Assembly (NCBI RefSeq): GCF_003443535.1
Contig: NZ_CP031946.1
Coordinates: 992,001-1,056,000, forward strand
Reading direction: 5' to 3'
Length of the DNA stretch: 64,000 bases
Origin: Ruegeria sp. AD91A
Lineage (GTDB): Bacteria; Pseudomonadota; Alphaproteobacteria; Rhodobacterales; Rhodobacteraceae
Below the pieces are notes generated by a model that worked only from the letters and a program-made list of their open reading frames with translations, made no database searches and was not told the origin of the DNA. This document shows, in pieces, positions 18,095 through 26,005 of the stretch; position 1 is the stretch's first letter, and every line of letters starts with the position of its first letter. The position numbers and the translations under genes are program-made.

Positions 18095-18280
18095 ATGTAT
18101 CTCGCTGCATCAGTCATTGTTTTTGCGATCTATTTCGCAAATGTCGCTTTGGGTGCTTTTGCGAACAGTGCGTTTCTTGGTGACGTTGGAGAGATGTTGG
18201 TTCTGTTCGCGGCCTCGATCTTGTTCGTTGTCGCAATTCTGAAAAAGGAAGCTGACCGGAACGCAAAAGACGGCAGCTGA
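18095..18280 (+). CDS. Small two-helix membrane protein at head of the hps operon
   Basis: 61 residues with two hydrophobic segments (residues 4-24 and about 31-49) and a short charged tail (KKEADRNAKDGS). GGGGG lies about ten bases upstream of ATG. It is the first gene after the operators and ends 23 bp before the TRAP binding-protein gene. No family is recognised; position suggests a small accessory subunit of the transporter, which is inference. Confidence 0.65.
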   Translation: MYLAASVIVFAIYFANVALGAFANSAFLGDVGEMLVLFAASILFVVAILKKEADRNAKDGS

Positions 18281-18303
18281 ACTTTTGCTTGGGAGGGCAA
18301 TTG

Positions 18304-19449
18304 ATGAAAACCGACAAGACCGAACTTGCATCGGCCGAGCGCCGCAATTTTCTAAAACTGAGCGCCAGTGGCGCATTCACGGCCGCATTAGTCGCCGGGG
18401 CAGGGGGCGTTTTGTGGTCTTCTGAGGCTGCCGCGCAGACCGCGAAGGAAGAGAGCGAGCGAGAGAAGGCCGCAGACCACGTGATGACGGTGGCCACGGC
18501 CTATGTGCTTGGCGCGTCGCGCAGCTATCCGATCATGCAGCTGGATCTGAAGGAGAACATTCAGAACGCCACAAACGGAAAGGTCTATGTCAAACTGGCC
18601 CCCGGCGGTCAGCTTGGTGCGGGTGGCGCACTGGTCCAGAAGGTGCAGGGCGGCACCATTCAAGCAGCGCAGCATTCGCTGTCAAACTTTGCGCCATTCG
18701 CGTCGACAGTCGACCTGATCAACATGCCGTACCTGTGCGGCTCGAACCAGCGTTTTACCAACCTTGTTCATTCTGACACGTGGAAAAAAGAGGTTCACCC
18801 CAAGGTCGAGGCCGCAGGATTCAAGGCTCTGTTCTATGTAAACATCGACCCGCGCGTCGTTGCGGTTCGTCAGGGCGGCAATGCAGTGCTCACTCCCGGT
18901 GATATGAGCGGGATCAAGTTCCGCGTGCCGGGATCGAAGATGCTGCAACAGTACTATCGCATGGTCGGTGCCAACCCGACGCCCGTAGCCTGGGGCGAGA
19001 CCCCGTCGGCCATCAAGCAGGGCGTTGCGGACGCGCTCGATCCATCGGTTGGCGCGCTCTATGTCTTTGGTTTCAAGGATATCCTCAGCCATGTCACCTT
19101 CACTCAGGCGGTCCCGGATAGCCAAGTTTATTCCTGTAACCTGGAATGGTTCAACTCGATGCCCGCCGATGTACAGGAAGGCATCATGTGGGGGTCGGAA
19201 ATGACCAGCCATCAGAACCTGTCCAAGGTTCCGTCGGCTCGGGCTTATGCGATGGCCGAGCTGAACAAGGCAGGGGTGCAGTTCCACTCGCTGAGTGACG
19301 ATCAACTGGCGGAATGGCAGGATGCAGGCGGGTATCAGAACGCCGACTGGGATCCGTTCAAGACGGAACTGGCCGGATCGATGGACAACTTCGAGAAACT
19401 TGTCGAAGCGGCCGGCACTCAGGGCAAATACTACGTCCACGACGCCTAA
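18304..19449 (+). CDS. TRAP transporter substrate-binding protein (DctP type), Tat-exported
   Basis: 381 residues from ATG 18304, with GGGAGG seven bases upstream. A twin-arginine signal is visible (RRNFLKLSASGAFTAALVAG), unusual but known for TRAP binding proteins. The mature part fits DctP: ANGKV-type strand TNGKVYVKLAPGGQLG, PYLCGSNQRFTNLVHSD, GIKFRVPGSKMLQQYYRMVG and AWGETPSAIKQGVADALDPS, the last two containing the conserved carboxylate-binding Arg region. In hps operons this system takes up DHPS; here that assignment rests on the adjacent hpsNOP genes. Confidence 0.88.
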   Translation: MKTDKTELASAERRNFLKLSASGAFTAALVAGAGGVLWSSEAAAQTAKEESEREKAADHVMTVATAYVLGASRSYPIMQLDLKENIQNATNGKVYVKLAPGGQLGAGGALVQKVQGGTIQAAQHSLSNFAPFASTVDLINMPYLCGSNQRFTNLVHSDTWKKEVHPKVEAAGFKALFYVNIDPRVVAVRQGGNAVLTPGDMSGIKFRVPGSKMLQQYYRMVGANPTPVAWGETPSAIKQGVADALDPSVGALYVFGFKDILSHVTFTQAVPDSQVYSCNLEWFNSMPADVQEGIMWGSEMTSHQNLSKVPSARAYAMAELNKAGVQFHSLSDDQLAEWQDAGGYQNADWDPFKTELAGSMDNFEKLVEAAGTQGKYYVHDA

Positions 19450-19459
19450 AGCCAAACCG

Positions 19460-19482
19460 GTGGACGCCTGACGGGCGTCCAC
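19460..19482 (+). promoter_or_regulatory. Intercistronic hairpin between TRAP binding protein and membrane subunits
   Basis: GTGGACGCC (19460-19468) pairs perfectly with GGCGTCCAC (19474-19482) around a 5-base loop, ten bases after the dctP-type stop, followed by a weak CTTTTCTT. It is probably a partial terminator or 3' stabiliser giving more binding protein than membrane protein. Confidence 0.6.
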
Positions 19483-19560
19483 GACCTTTTCTTGCAGTCA
19501 GCCCGACAACAACCCGCCACGACAGGCGCGGGCGTGGCTGTCCTTTCGCCGGAGGATCAG

Positions 19561-20073
19561 ATGACCATTCTTCAAAACATAGACCGGAACGCAGAGCGCT
19601 GGTTGCTGCTGGTGTTCTACGTGATGCTGGTTATCACCATGGCCATCGAGGTGTTGCGGCGCGAGATTTTTGCCTATTCGTCGATCTGGGGCGAGGAAAT
19701 CGTTCGGTATTCCTTCATCTACCTCGCCTGGATTGGTGCCGCGGCTGCGGTGAAAGAACGGGCCCATATCCGGATCGATGTAATCATGCACTACATCGGG
19801 CCGCGCCCCAAAGCGCTGCTCTATATATTCGGCGATCTCGTGATGTTCGGCGTGGCCATCATCGCGCTGTACTGGTCGTATGAGGCGGTTCATGTTTCGG
19901 CCAAATTCGGTTCGGTCACGGATGGGCTTCGGGTATCGAAAGTCTGGTTCCTTATGGCCGTGCCCACTGGGTTTGCCCTGATGATATGGCGGCTGATCCA
20001 ATCCTTCCTGCGTGACCTGAAATCTCTTCGTGACGGCACCCCCGTCTTCGAAGGCGACAAGCTGTTTGACTGA
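19561..20073 (+). CDS. TRAP transporter small permease (DctQ type)
   Basis: 170 residues with four hydrophobic helices (WLLLVFYVMLVITMAIEV, SFIYLAWIGAAAAV, YIFGDLVMFGVAIIALYWSY, FLMAVPTGFALMIWRLIQ). The WGEEIVRYSFIYLAWIGAA motif is the usual DctQ signature. ATG 19561 follows GGAGG; an earlier ATG at 19492 lacks one. It forms the membrane complex with the DctM subunit 11 bp downstream. Confidence 0.88.
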   Translation: MTILQNIDRNAERWLLLVFYVMLVITMAIEVLRREIFAYSSIWGEEIVRYSFIYLAWIGAAAAVKERAHIRIDVIMHYIGPRPKALLYIFGDLVMFGVAIIALYWSYEAVHVSAKFGSVTDGLRVSKVWFLMAVPTGFALMIWRLIQSFLRDLKSLRDGTPVFEGDKLFD

Positions 20074-20084
20074 GGAGAACACGG

Positions 20085-21413
20085 ATGCTTTGGAACTCCC
20101 TCAACCAAACCGTTGAACTGGGCTGGGATTTTTACCTGCCAGTCATCCTGTTCGTTGGTCTGATCGCCTTGGCCGTGCCGGTTTGGGCCGCCATTGGAAC
20201 AGCCGCGATCGTGATGCTGGTCATGTCCGGGGACCTGCCGCTCAGCCTGGTCGGAGAAAGCCTGTTCACAGGTATCGACGCATTTGCCCTTACGGCTGTG
20301 CCATTGTTCATCCTGACCGGGGACGTTTTGGTGCGGACCGGTCTGTCGCGCAAATTCCTTGATGTTGCCGAGGCGCTGACGTGCTTCGCCAAAGGCGGGT
20401 TCGGTTCGGCAACGGTTCTGGTCTGTGGTATGTTTGCCGCGATTTCAGGGTCGGATGCTGCCGGGGCGGCGGCGGTTGGTCGGATGACAATCAATCGATT
20501 GGTGGAAAGCGGGTATCCGCGCCCCTACGCCTGTGCTCTGGTCGCGGCGGGGGCCTGTACCGGCATCCTGATCCCACCATCGATCGCCTATATCATCATC
20601 GGGCTTGTGCTGGGTATATCTGCCTCGACCCTCTTTCTGGCGGCATTGATCCCGGGTCTGGCCATCTTGGTGTCTATCTTGATCACCAACATCATCATGA
20701 ACCGCCTTTATGCCTACGAGGGCGGCGGCGTGATGACGATGGGTGAATGGCTGTCCAATCTGGGCAAGGCGCTAAAGTCGGGCTGGTACGCATTCATCGT
20801 GCCGGGGATCATCTTCTACGGCATTTTTTCGGGTCGCCTGACGCCGACCGAGGCGGGCGCAACGGCCGTTGTTGTCACCATAGTCATGGGCTTCATCCTG
20901 CGCACTCTGTCACTGGCAGACTTTCCTTCGATGCTGGTCAGTTCGGCCAAGGTGAACGGGGTAATCCTGCCCATCATCGCCTTTTCGGCCCCACTGGCCG
21001 AGGCTCTGGCGATTATGGGTGTTCCTCAAGGGTTCGTGGCATCTGTGACATCAATGACTGACGATCCGTATCTTCTGATCCTGTTGATGATCGGTATCCT
21101 GATCGCAGCGGGCTGTGTGATGGAGACAACGCCGAACATCGTGATCCTGGCACCGATCCTGAAACCGCTGGCCGACAATATCGGCATGAATGAAATCCAG
21201 TTCTGCATCATGATGATCACCGCGCTGGGAGTGGGCTTTATCACGCCGCCATTGGGTCTGAACCTTTTCGTCGTATCTGGCATTACCGGTGAGTCCATTC
21301 TGAAGATTGCCGCGCGGGCCGTTCCTTTCGTATTGACCATGCTCATCGTGGTGATCCTGATCGCCTACGTGCCTGCTGTGTCGACTACCTTGCTTCCTGA
21401 AATCTACCAATAG
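20085..21413 (+). CDS. TRAP transporter large permease (DctM type)
   Basis: 442 residues, about twelve membrane helices, with the DctM motifs PLFILTGDVLVRTGLSRKFL, GMFAAISGSDAAGAAAVG and AGACTGILIPPSIAYIIIG. A GGAG site precedes ATG. Together with the two preceding genes this completes a sodium- or proton-driven TRAP system for the operon's substrate, predicted to be DHPS. Confidence 0.9.
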   Translation: MLWNSLNQTVELGWDFYLPVILFVGLIALAVPVWAAIGTAAIVMLVMSGDLPLSLVGESLFTGIDAFALTAVPLFILTGDVLVRTGLSRKFLDVAEALTCFAKGGFGSATVLVCGMFAAISGSDAAGAAAVGRMTINRLVESGYPRPYACALVAAGACTGILIPPSIAYIIIGLVLGISASTLFLAALIPGLAILVSILITNIIMNRLYAYEGGGVMTMGEWLSNLGKALKSGWYAFIVPGIIFYGIFSGRLTPTEAGATAVVVTIVMGFILRTLSLADFPSMLVSSAKVNGVILPIIAFSAPLAEALAIMGVPQGFVASVTSMTDDPYLLILLMIGILIAAGCVMETTPNIVILAPILKPLADNIGMNEIQFCIMMITALGVGFITPPLGLNLFVVSGITGESILKIAARAVPFVLTMLIVVILIAYVPAVSTTLLPEIYQ

Positions 21414-21425
21414 GACCTGCTGAAC

Positions 21426-22733
21426 ATGCCTCGTGAATATTTGAAAAAGGCGACTTTAACCGCTCAATCACATGCCTCGGAGGTGCATGATACGGTCAAG
21501 ACCATCCTTGCCGATATCGAGGCCGGTGGCGATGCCAAGGCGCTGGAATATGCCGTCAAGTTCGACAAGTTCGAAGGAAATGTCCTGATGACGCAGGACG
21601 AGATTGATGCAGCCATCGCGCTGGTGCCCGAAAAGCTGAAGGCCGATATCCGGTTTGCCCATGACAACGTTCGGCGCTTTGCGGAAACGCAGAAGGCAAC
21701 CGTGTCGGACGTACAGATGGAGATCGTTCCCGGTTTCGTTGCGGGGCAAAAGGCGATCCCGGTGGATGCGGCAGGATGCTACGTTCCCGGTGGGCGATAC
21801 AGCCATATCGCCAGCGCTATTATGACAGTGACAACGGCCAAGGTCGCTGGGTGCCGTCATATCACCGCCTGTTCTCCTCCGCGACCGGGCGAGGGTGTTG
21901 CGCCTGCTATTGTCTATGCCGCGCATATTTGCGGAGCCGACAGCATTCTGGCCATGGGCGGTGTACAGGGCGTGGCCGCCATGACCTATGGCCTTTTCGG
22001 ACTGCCGCGCGCCAATATCCTCGTGGGGCCGGGCAACCAGTTCGTGGCCGAGGCCAAACGCATTCTCTACGGCAAGGTTGGTATCGACATGATCGCGGGC
22101 CCGACCGACAGCCTGATCCTGGCCGACAGTTCCGCGGACGCCCATGTGGTGGCAACCGATTTGGTCAGTCAGGCCGAACACGGGTACAACTCGCCCGTCT
22201 GGCTGGTGACTGACGATCGCGACCTTGCACAGAAAGTGATGGAGTTGGTTCCGGTTTTGATCAACGATCTGCCAGAGCTGAACCGGGAAAATGCCTCGGC
22301 CGCGTGGCGCGACTATGCCGAAGTCATTGTCTGTTCCGACCGTGAAGAGATGGCCGCCTGTTCCGATGAATATGCACCAGAGCACCTGACGGTTCAGGCC
22401 GAGGATCTGGATTGGTGGCTGGATCGCTTGACGTGTTATGGCTCGCTGTTTTTGGGCGAAGAGACAACAGTTTCATACGGAGACAAGGCAACCGGGACGA
22501 ACCATGTTCTACCAACGTCAGGTGCGGCCAGCTATACCGGTGGTTTGAGCGTTCACAAATACATGAAGATCGTCACCTGGCAGCGGGCCACGCGTGAAGG
22601 ATCGAAATCCATCGCCGAAGCCACCGCACGGATTTCCCGACTGGAAGGTATGGAAGGTCATGCCCGTGCGGCGGATGTGCGTCTGGCCAAGTATTTCCCG
22701 GATGAAACGTTCGACCTGACCGCCGATGGATGA
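21426..22733 (+). CDS. hpsN: HpsN, sulfopropanediol 3-dehydrogenase (histidinol dehydrogenase family)
   Basis: 435 residues of the HisD fold. The family signature is seen in NILVGPGNQFVAEAKRILYG followed by KVGIDMIAGPTDSLILAD, plus PVDAAGCYVPGGRYSHIASA and the late THVLPT-like stretch TNHVLPTSGAASYTGGLSVH. Many roseobacter hisD-like genes outside his loci are HpsN, which oxidises (R)-DHPS to (R)-sulfolactate with 2 NAD+. The surrounding TRAP, SDR and alcohol dehydrogenase genes match the known hpsKLMNOP arrangement, so HpsN is far more likely than histidine biosynthesis. The 3' end overlaps hpsO by 8 bp. Confidence 0.92.
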   Translation: MPREYLKKATLTAQSHASEVHDTVKTILADIEAGGDAKALEYAVKFDKFEGNVLMTQDEIDAAIALVPEKLKADIRFAHDNVRRFAETQKATVSDVQMEIVPGFVAGQKAIPVDAAGCYVPGGRYSHIASAIMTVTTAKVAGCRHITACSPPRPGEGVAPAIVYAAHICGADSILAMGGVQGVAAMTYGLFGLPRANILVGPGNQFVAEAKRILYGKVGIDMIAGPTDSLILADSSADAHVVATDLVSQAEHGYNSPVWLVTDDRDLAQKVMELVPVLINDLPELNRENASAAWRDYAEVIVCSDREEMAACSDEYAPEHLTVQAEDLDWWLDRLTCYGSLFLGEETTVSYGDKATGTNHVLPTSGAASYTGGLSVHKYMKIVTWQRATREGSKSIAEATARISRLEGMEGHARAADVRLAKYFPDETFDLTADG

Positions 22734-23487
22734 CCCGCGCGCATTGTTTGACCTGACGGGCCGGGTGGCTTGTATTACCGGCGCCAGTTCGGGGCTGGGG
22801 CGGCAGGTGGCGCGGACGCTTGCCGCAGCCGGCGCGAATGTTGTCGGCGTGGCCCGGCGCGGCGACGCCCTGGCGCAGATGCAGGCCGAGATCGGCGACA
22901 GCGCAGAAGCGGTGATCGCCGATGTTTCGGATCGTGACGGAATGGGCGAGCTGGTGCAGACGATCAACTCAAAGTTTGGAGCACCGGACATCATTGTACA
23001 TGCGGCTGGGGTCAACACACGCGAGGCTGCCGACGATGTTACTCCTGAAGGATGGGATACCACGCTTTCCCTGAACCTCAGCGCGCCGTTTTTCCTCAGT
23101 CAGGCCATGGTGCCCGAGATGAAAAAGAAGGGGTGGGGGCGTATCGTCAATTTTGCCTCGCTGCAAACAACGCGCGCGTTTCCGGGCGGAATTGCATATG
23201 GGGCCACCAAGGCCGGGATCGGGCAACTGACCCGGGCGATGGCCGAGGCATGGTCGCCCTTCGGCATTACCGCCAATGCGATTGGTCCGGGTTTCTTTCC
23301 CACCGAACTGACGCAGGCCGTATTCGACGACCCCGAACGCGCAGAGCGGAACGCCGCACAAACCTGCATTGGGCGCAATGGACAGATGCAGGACATCAAT
23401 GGGCCGATTCTGTTTTTGTGCTCAAAAGCGTCCGACTATGTCACTGGGCAGGTTCTTATGGTTGATGGAGGGTTCACGGCCAAATGA
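22726..23487 (+). CDS. hpsO: HpsO, short-chain dehydrogenase acting on DHPS
   Basis: 253 residues of classical SDR: TGxxxGxG cofactor motif GASSGLGRQVARTLAAAGAN, catalytic Ser-Tyr-Lys in NFASLQTTR and AYGATKAGIGQL. In DHPS degraders HpsO and HpsP interconvert the enantiomers of DHPS through a C2 ketone so that all reaches HpsN; the order here (N, O, P) supports this. It is coupled to hpsP by an ATGA overlap. Confidence 0.85.
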   Translation: MDDPRALFDLTGRVACITGASSGLGRQVARTLAAAGANVVGVARRGDALAQMQAEIGDSAEAVIADVSDRDGMGELVQTINSKFGAPDIIVHAAGVNTREAADDVTPEGWDTTLSLNLSAPFFLSQAMVPEMKKKGWGRIVNFASLQTTRAFPGGIAYGATKAGIGQLTRAMAEAWSPFGITANAIGPGFFPTELTQAVFDDPERAERNAAQTCIGRNGQMQDINGPILFLCSKASDYVTGQVLMVDGGFTAK

Positions 23488-24464
23488 AGGCGCTGGTTTA
23501 TCAAGGTGTGGAACAGATGGTGTTCGGTGATGTGCCGGATGCCCAACCGGGGGCTTCGGAACACCTTATCCGGGTCGAGGCGGTCGGCATCTGCGGGTCG
23601 GACATGCACGCCTATCTAGGCCATGATGCGCGTCGTCCGGCGCCCCTGATCCTTGGGCACGAGGCAGCTGGTGTGATTGTTGACGGGAAACGCGCCGGTG
23701 ATCGTGTGACAATCAACCCGCTGGTCAGCTGCGGTCAATGCGCGGCCTGCCTTGCTGGTCGTGAAAACCTGTGCCCGGATCGCCAGATCATCTCGATGCC
23801 GCCGCGTGAAGGGGCGTTTGCTCAATATGTCACCATGCCTGCCAGCAATCTTGTCGAAGTACCGCAAGGTATTTCGTTTGCCAAAGCTGCGCTGGCTGAA
23901 CCTTTGGCGGTAAGCTGGCATACTGCCCGTCTAGGGATCGAGGCTCTGCATCCAGGGATGGACCGTCGCGCATTGGTGATCGGCGGTGGGGCCATCGGCC
24001 TTGCGGCGGCCTTGGCCTTGCGAGCAATGGGCGTCGACTATGTTACCATCGCGGAACCAAATGAGCTGCGTCGGAACTACTTGGCGAAAATCGAAAGTTT
24101 TGCGCTGGAGGGTTCAGCCAAAGGGACTTACCCGTTGGTCATAGACGCTGTGGGATATGCCGTGACGCGGTCAGTTGCCTCGGCCCTGGCCGTGCCGGGG
24201 GGCGTGATCGCGCATGTTGGTTTGGGTGAAGATACCGGTGGTCTGGACATTCGTCGGATGACCTTACAGGAAATCACATTCATCGGGACTTACACATACA
24301 CCGCCAAAGACTTTCGCCAGACGGCTCAGGCTATCTTTGACGGGCGGCTGGGGGCTCTGGATTGGATTGAAGAACGCGCTCTGGCCGACGGCGCGCAAGC
24401 GTTTTGCGATATCCGATCTGGCGCTGTGGCCGCACCCAAGATTATCCTGAGGCCCTGGGTATAG
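23484..24464 (+). CDS. hpsP: HpsP, zinc-dependent medium-chain dehydrogenase
   Basis: 326 residues. Catalytic zinc ligands are in VGICGSDMHAY and LGHEAAG; the structural zinc loop is CGQCAACLAGRENLC. The Rossmann motif ALVIGGGAIGLAAALALRAM follows. Homologous to sorbitol/threonine dehydrogenases; in this operon it should be the second DHPS 2-dehydrogenase working opposite to HpsO in stereochemistry. Which enantiomer it uses cannot be read from sequence. Confidence 0.85.
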   Translation: MKALVYQGVEQMVFGDVPDAQPGASEHLIRVEAVGICGSDMHAYLGHDARRPAPLILGHEAAGVIVDGKRAGDRVTINPLVSCGQCAACLAGRENLCPDRQIISMPPREGAFAQYVTMPASNLVEVPQGISFAKAALAEPLAVSWHTARLGIEALHPGMDRRALVIGGGAIGLAAALALRAMGVDYVTIAEPNELRRNYLAKIESFALEGSAKGTYPLVIDAVGYAVTRSVASALAVPGGVIAHVGLGEDTGGLDIRRMTLQEITFIGTYTYTAKDFRQTAQAIFDGRLGALDWIEERALADGAQAFCDIRSGAVAAPKIILRPWV

Positions 24465-24487
24465 AACTGACAGAACTGGAGACCTTC

Positions 24488-24898
24488 ATGTACACGAAAA
24501 TACTGGTCCCGTTAGCTTTGGATCACGGCATATCGCAACACACGCTGGAAATCGCGCGGGCCATGTCAGGTAAGGGCGCGGAAATAATTGCGCTGCACGT
24601 CTACGAGATGCCTCAGGGATCGGTCAGCGCCTATCTGGACAAATCCGTTGTCGCTGAAGGCTTCGAACGGGCCCGTTTGCAATTGCTGCAAAAAGTCGAA
24701 GGGCTTGATGGGGTGACGTCCGAGATTGTCAAAGGCCATACCGCGCGCTCTATCATCGACTACGCCAGAAGCAACAATGTCGACTGTATCGTAATCGGCT
24801 CGCACAAGCCGGACCTGAGCGACTACTTCTTGGGATCGACCGCCTCGCGCGTCGTCCGTCACGCCCCCTGTGCCGTGCACGTGCACCGAAGGGCCTGA
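24488..24898 (+). CDS. Universal stress protein (UspA family)
   Basis: 136 residues. The N-terminus MYTKILVPLALDHG and the ATP-binding motif near the C-terminus, GSHKPDLSDYFLGSTASRVV (G-2x-G-9x-G(S/T) pattern), identify a UspA nucleotide-binding protein. ATG 24488 has GGAG eight bases upstream. It lies inside the sulfonate operon between hpsP and comD. UspA genes are often found in roseobacter C2/C3 sulfonate and TRAP clusters; its exact job is unknown. Confidence 0.85.
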   Translation: MYTKILVPLALDHGISQHTLEIARAMSGKGAEIIALHVYEMPQGSVSAYLDKSVVAEGFERARLQLLQKVEGLDGVTSEIVKGHTARSIIDYARSNNVDCIVIGSHKPDLSDYFLGSTASRVVRHAPCAVHVHRRA

Positions 24899-24947
24899 AT
24901 TCCTCAATCGCGCGTCTAGCGCCCCAAACAGGACCAAAAGCTGGATC

Positions 24948-25454
24948 ATGAACATAGACAAAAAGATCACCGACGATCTGGTGGCGAACGATATCTCGTT
25001 TGTCACCACTGTCCCGTGCAAGCAATTGGCAGGTGTCATCGCGGAAATCGATGAGCGTGATGGCATCTATCACATCCCGTCCAACAAGGAAGACGAAGGG
25101 ATGGGCCTGTGCGCCGGGGCGTGGATGGGCGGCAAGCGACCCGCGATCATCATGCAGAACACCGCGATCGGGGTCACGATCAACACGCTGGCGACGCTGA
25201 TCCAGTATTACCGGATGCCGCTGCCGATGCTGATCTCGTACCGGGGCGAGCTGCGCGAACCCATTGCCTGCCAGGTCGAGATGGCCGTTCACACCAAGGC
25301 GCTGTTGGCTCAGTTGAACATCCCGACCTACCACTTCCACCATCAGGCGGATGTCGAGGAGCTCGACGCGATCCTGAAATACACATTCATGTGCAACAAG
25401 CCGGTCGCCATCCTGACCGACGCCAATTTCTGGGGAGGCTATGGCGACCAATGA
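24948..25454 (+). CDS. comD: ComD, sulfopyruvate decarboxylase alpha subunit
   Basis: 168 residues resembling the Pyr domain of ThDP enzymes split into two chains. TTVPCKQLAGVIAEIDER and PSNKEDEGMGLCAGAWMGGK (with the ThDP-activating Glu) match ComD, as does the length. ComDE removes CO2 from 3-sulfopyruvate to give sulfoacetaldehyde. ATG 24948 is chosen over 24870, which would overlap the previous gene. The stop overlaps the comE ATG (ATGA). Confidence 0.87.
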   Translation: MNIDKKITDDLVANDISFVTTVPCKQLAGVIAEIDERDGIYHIPSNKEDEGMGLCAGAWMGGKRPAIIMQNTAIGVTINTLATLIQYYRMPLPMLISYRGELREPIACQVEMAVHTKALLAQLNIPTYHFHHQADVEELDAILKYTFMCNKPVAILTDANFWGGYGDQ

Positions 25455-26005
25455 TCCGTTCTGAAATTCTGAAGGAAATCGCTCCGGTCCTGCGGTCTCA
25501 ACTGGTGGTCTGCAATATCGGCATCCCCAGCCAGGAACTGCATGCCATCGACGACCAGCCAACCAACTTCTACATGCTTGGCACCATGGGGCTGGCGTCC
25601 TCGATCGGTCTGGGGCTGGCGCTGTCGCAGCCGAAACCGGTGATCGTGATCGACGGGGATGGCTCGATTCTGACCAATTTGGGCACCCTGCCTACCATCG
25701 CAAACAACGTGGCTGACAACTATATCCTGCTGATTGTTGACAATGGCTCTTACGGCTCCACCGGGGATCAACCGACCTATGCGGGGCAGAAGACCTCGCT
25801 GGCCAAGATGGCCGAGGCCGCCGGGTGTGAGCGCGTGATCGAATGCGCCGCCGAAGACACCGGACGTGTGCTGCAAGAGGCGCTGGATGCCAAACAGATG
25901 ACCATCATCGTCAGCAAGTGCGAAAGCGGCAATGCCAAGATGCCGCCGATCACGATGGATCCGGTCGTCATCCGCGACCGATTCATGAAGGCCGTTCAGG
26001 CCTGA
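25451..26005 (+). CDS. comE: ComE, sulfopyruvate decarboxylase beta subunit
   Basis: 184 residues forming the ThDP-diphosphate binding half: VIDGDGSILTNLGTLPTIAN then ILLIVDNGSYGSTGDQPTYA, i.e. the GDG...N motif. The N-terminus GIPSQELHAIDDQPTNFYML fits ComE. It overlaps comD by 4 bp and its TGA overlaps the ATG of the next gene, so comD-comE-slcD are translationally linked. Confidence 0.88.
   Translation: MIRSEILKEIAPVLRSQLVVCNIGIPSQELHAIDDQPTNFYMLGTMGLASSIGLGLALSQPKPVIVIDGDGSILTNLGTLPTIANNVADNYILLIVDNGSYGSTGDQPTYAGQKTSLAKMAEAAGCERVIECAAEDTGRVLQEALDAKQMTIIVSKCESGNAKMPPITMDPVVIRDRFMKAVQA

Noticed and set aside
21426..22733. Histidinol dehydrogenase for histidine synthesis
   Set aside because: No other his genes are near and the neighbours are TRAP, SDR and alcohol dehydrogenase genes of the hps type.
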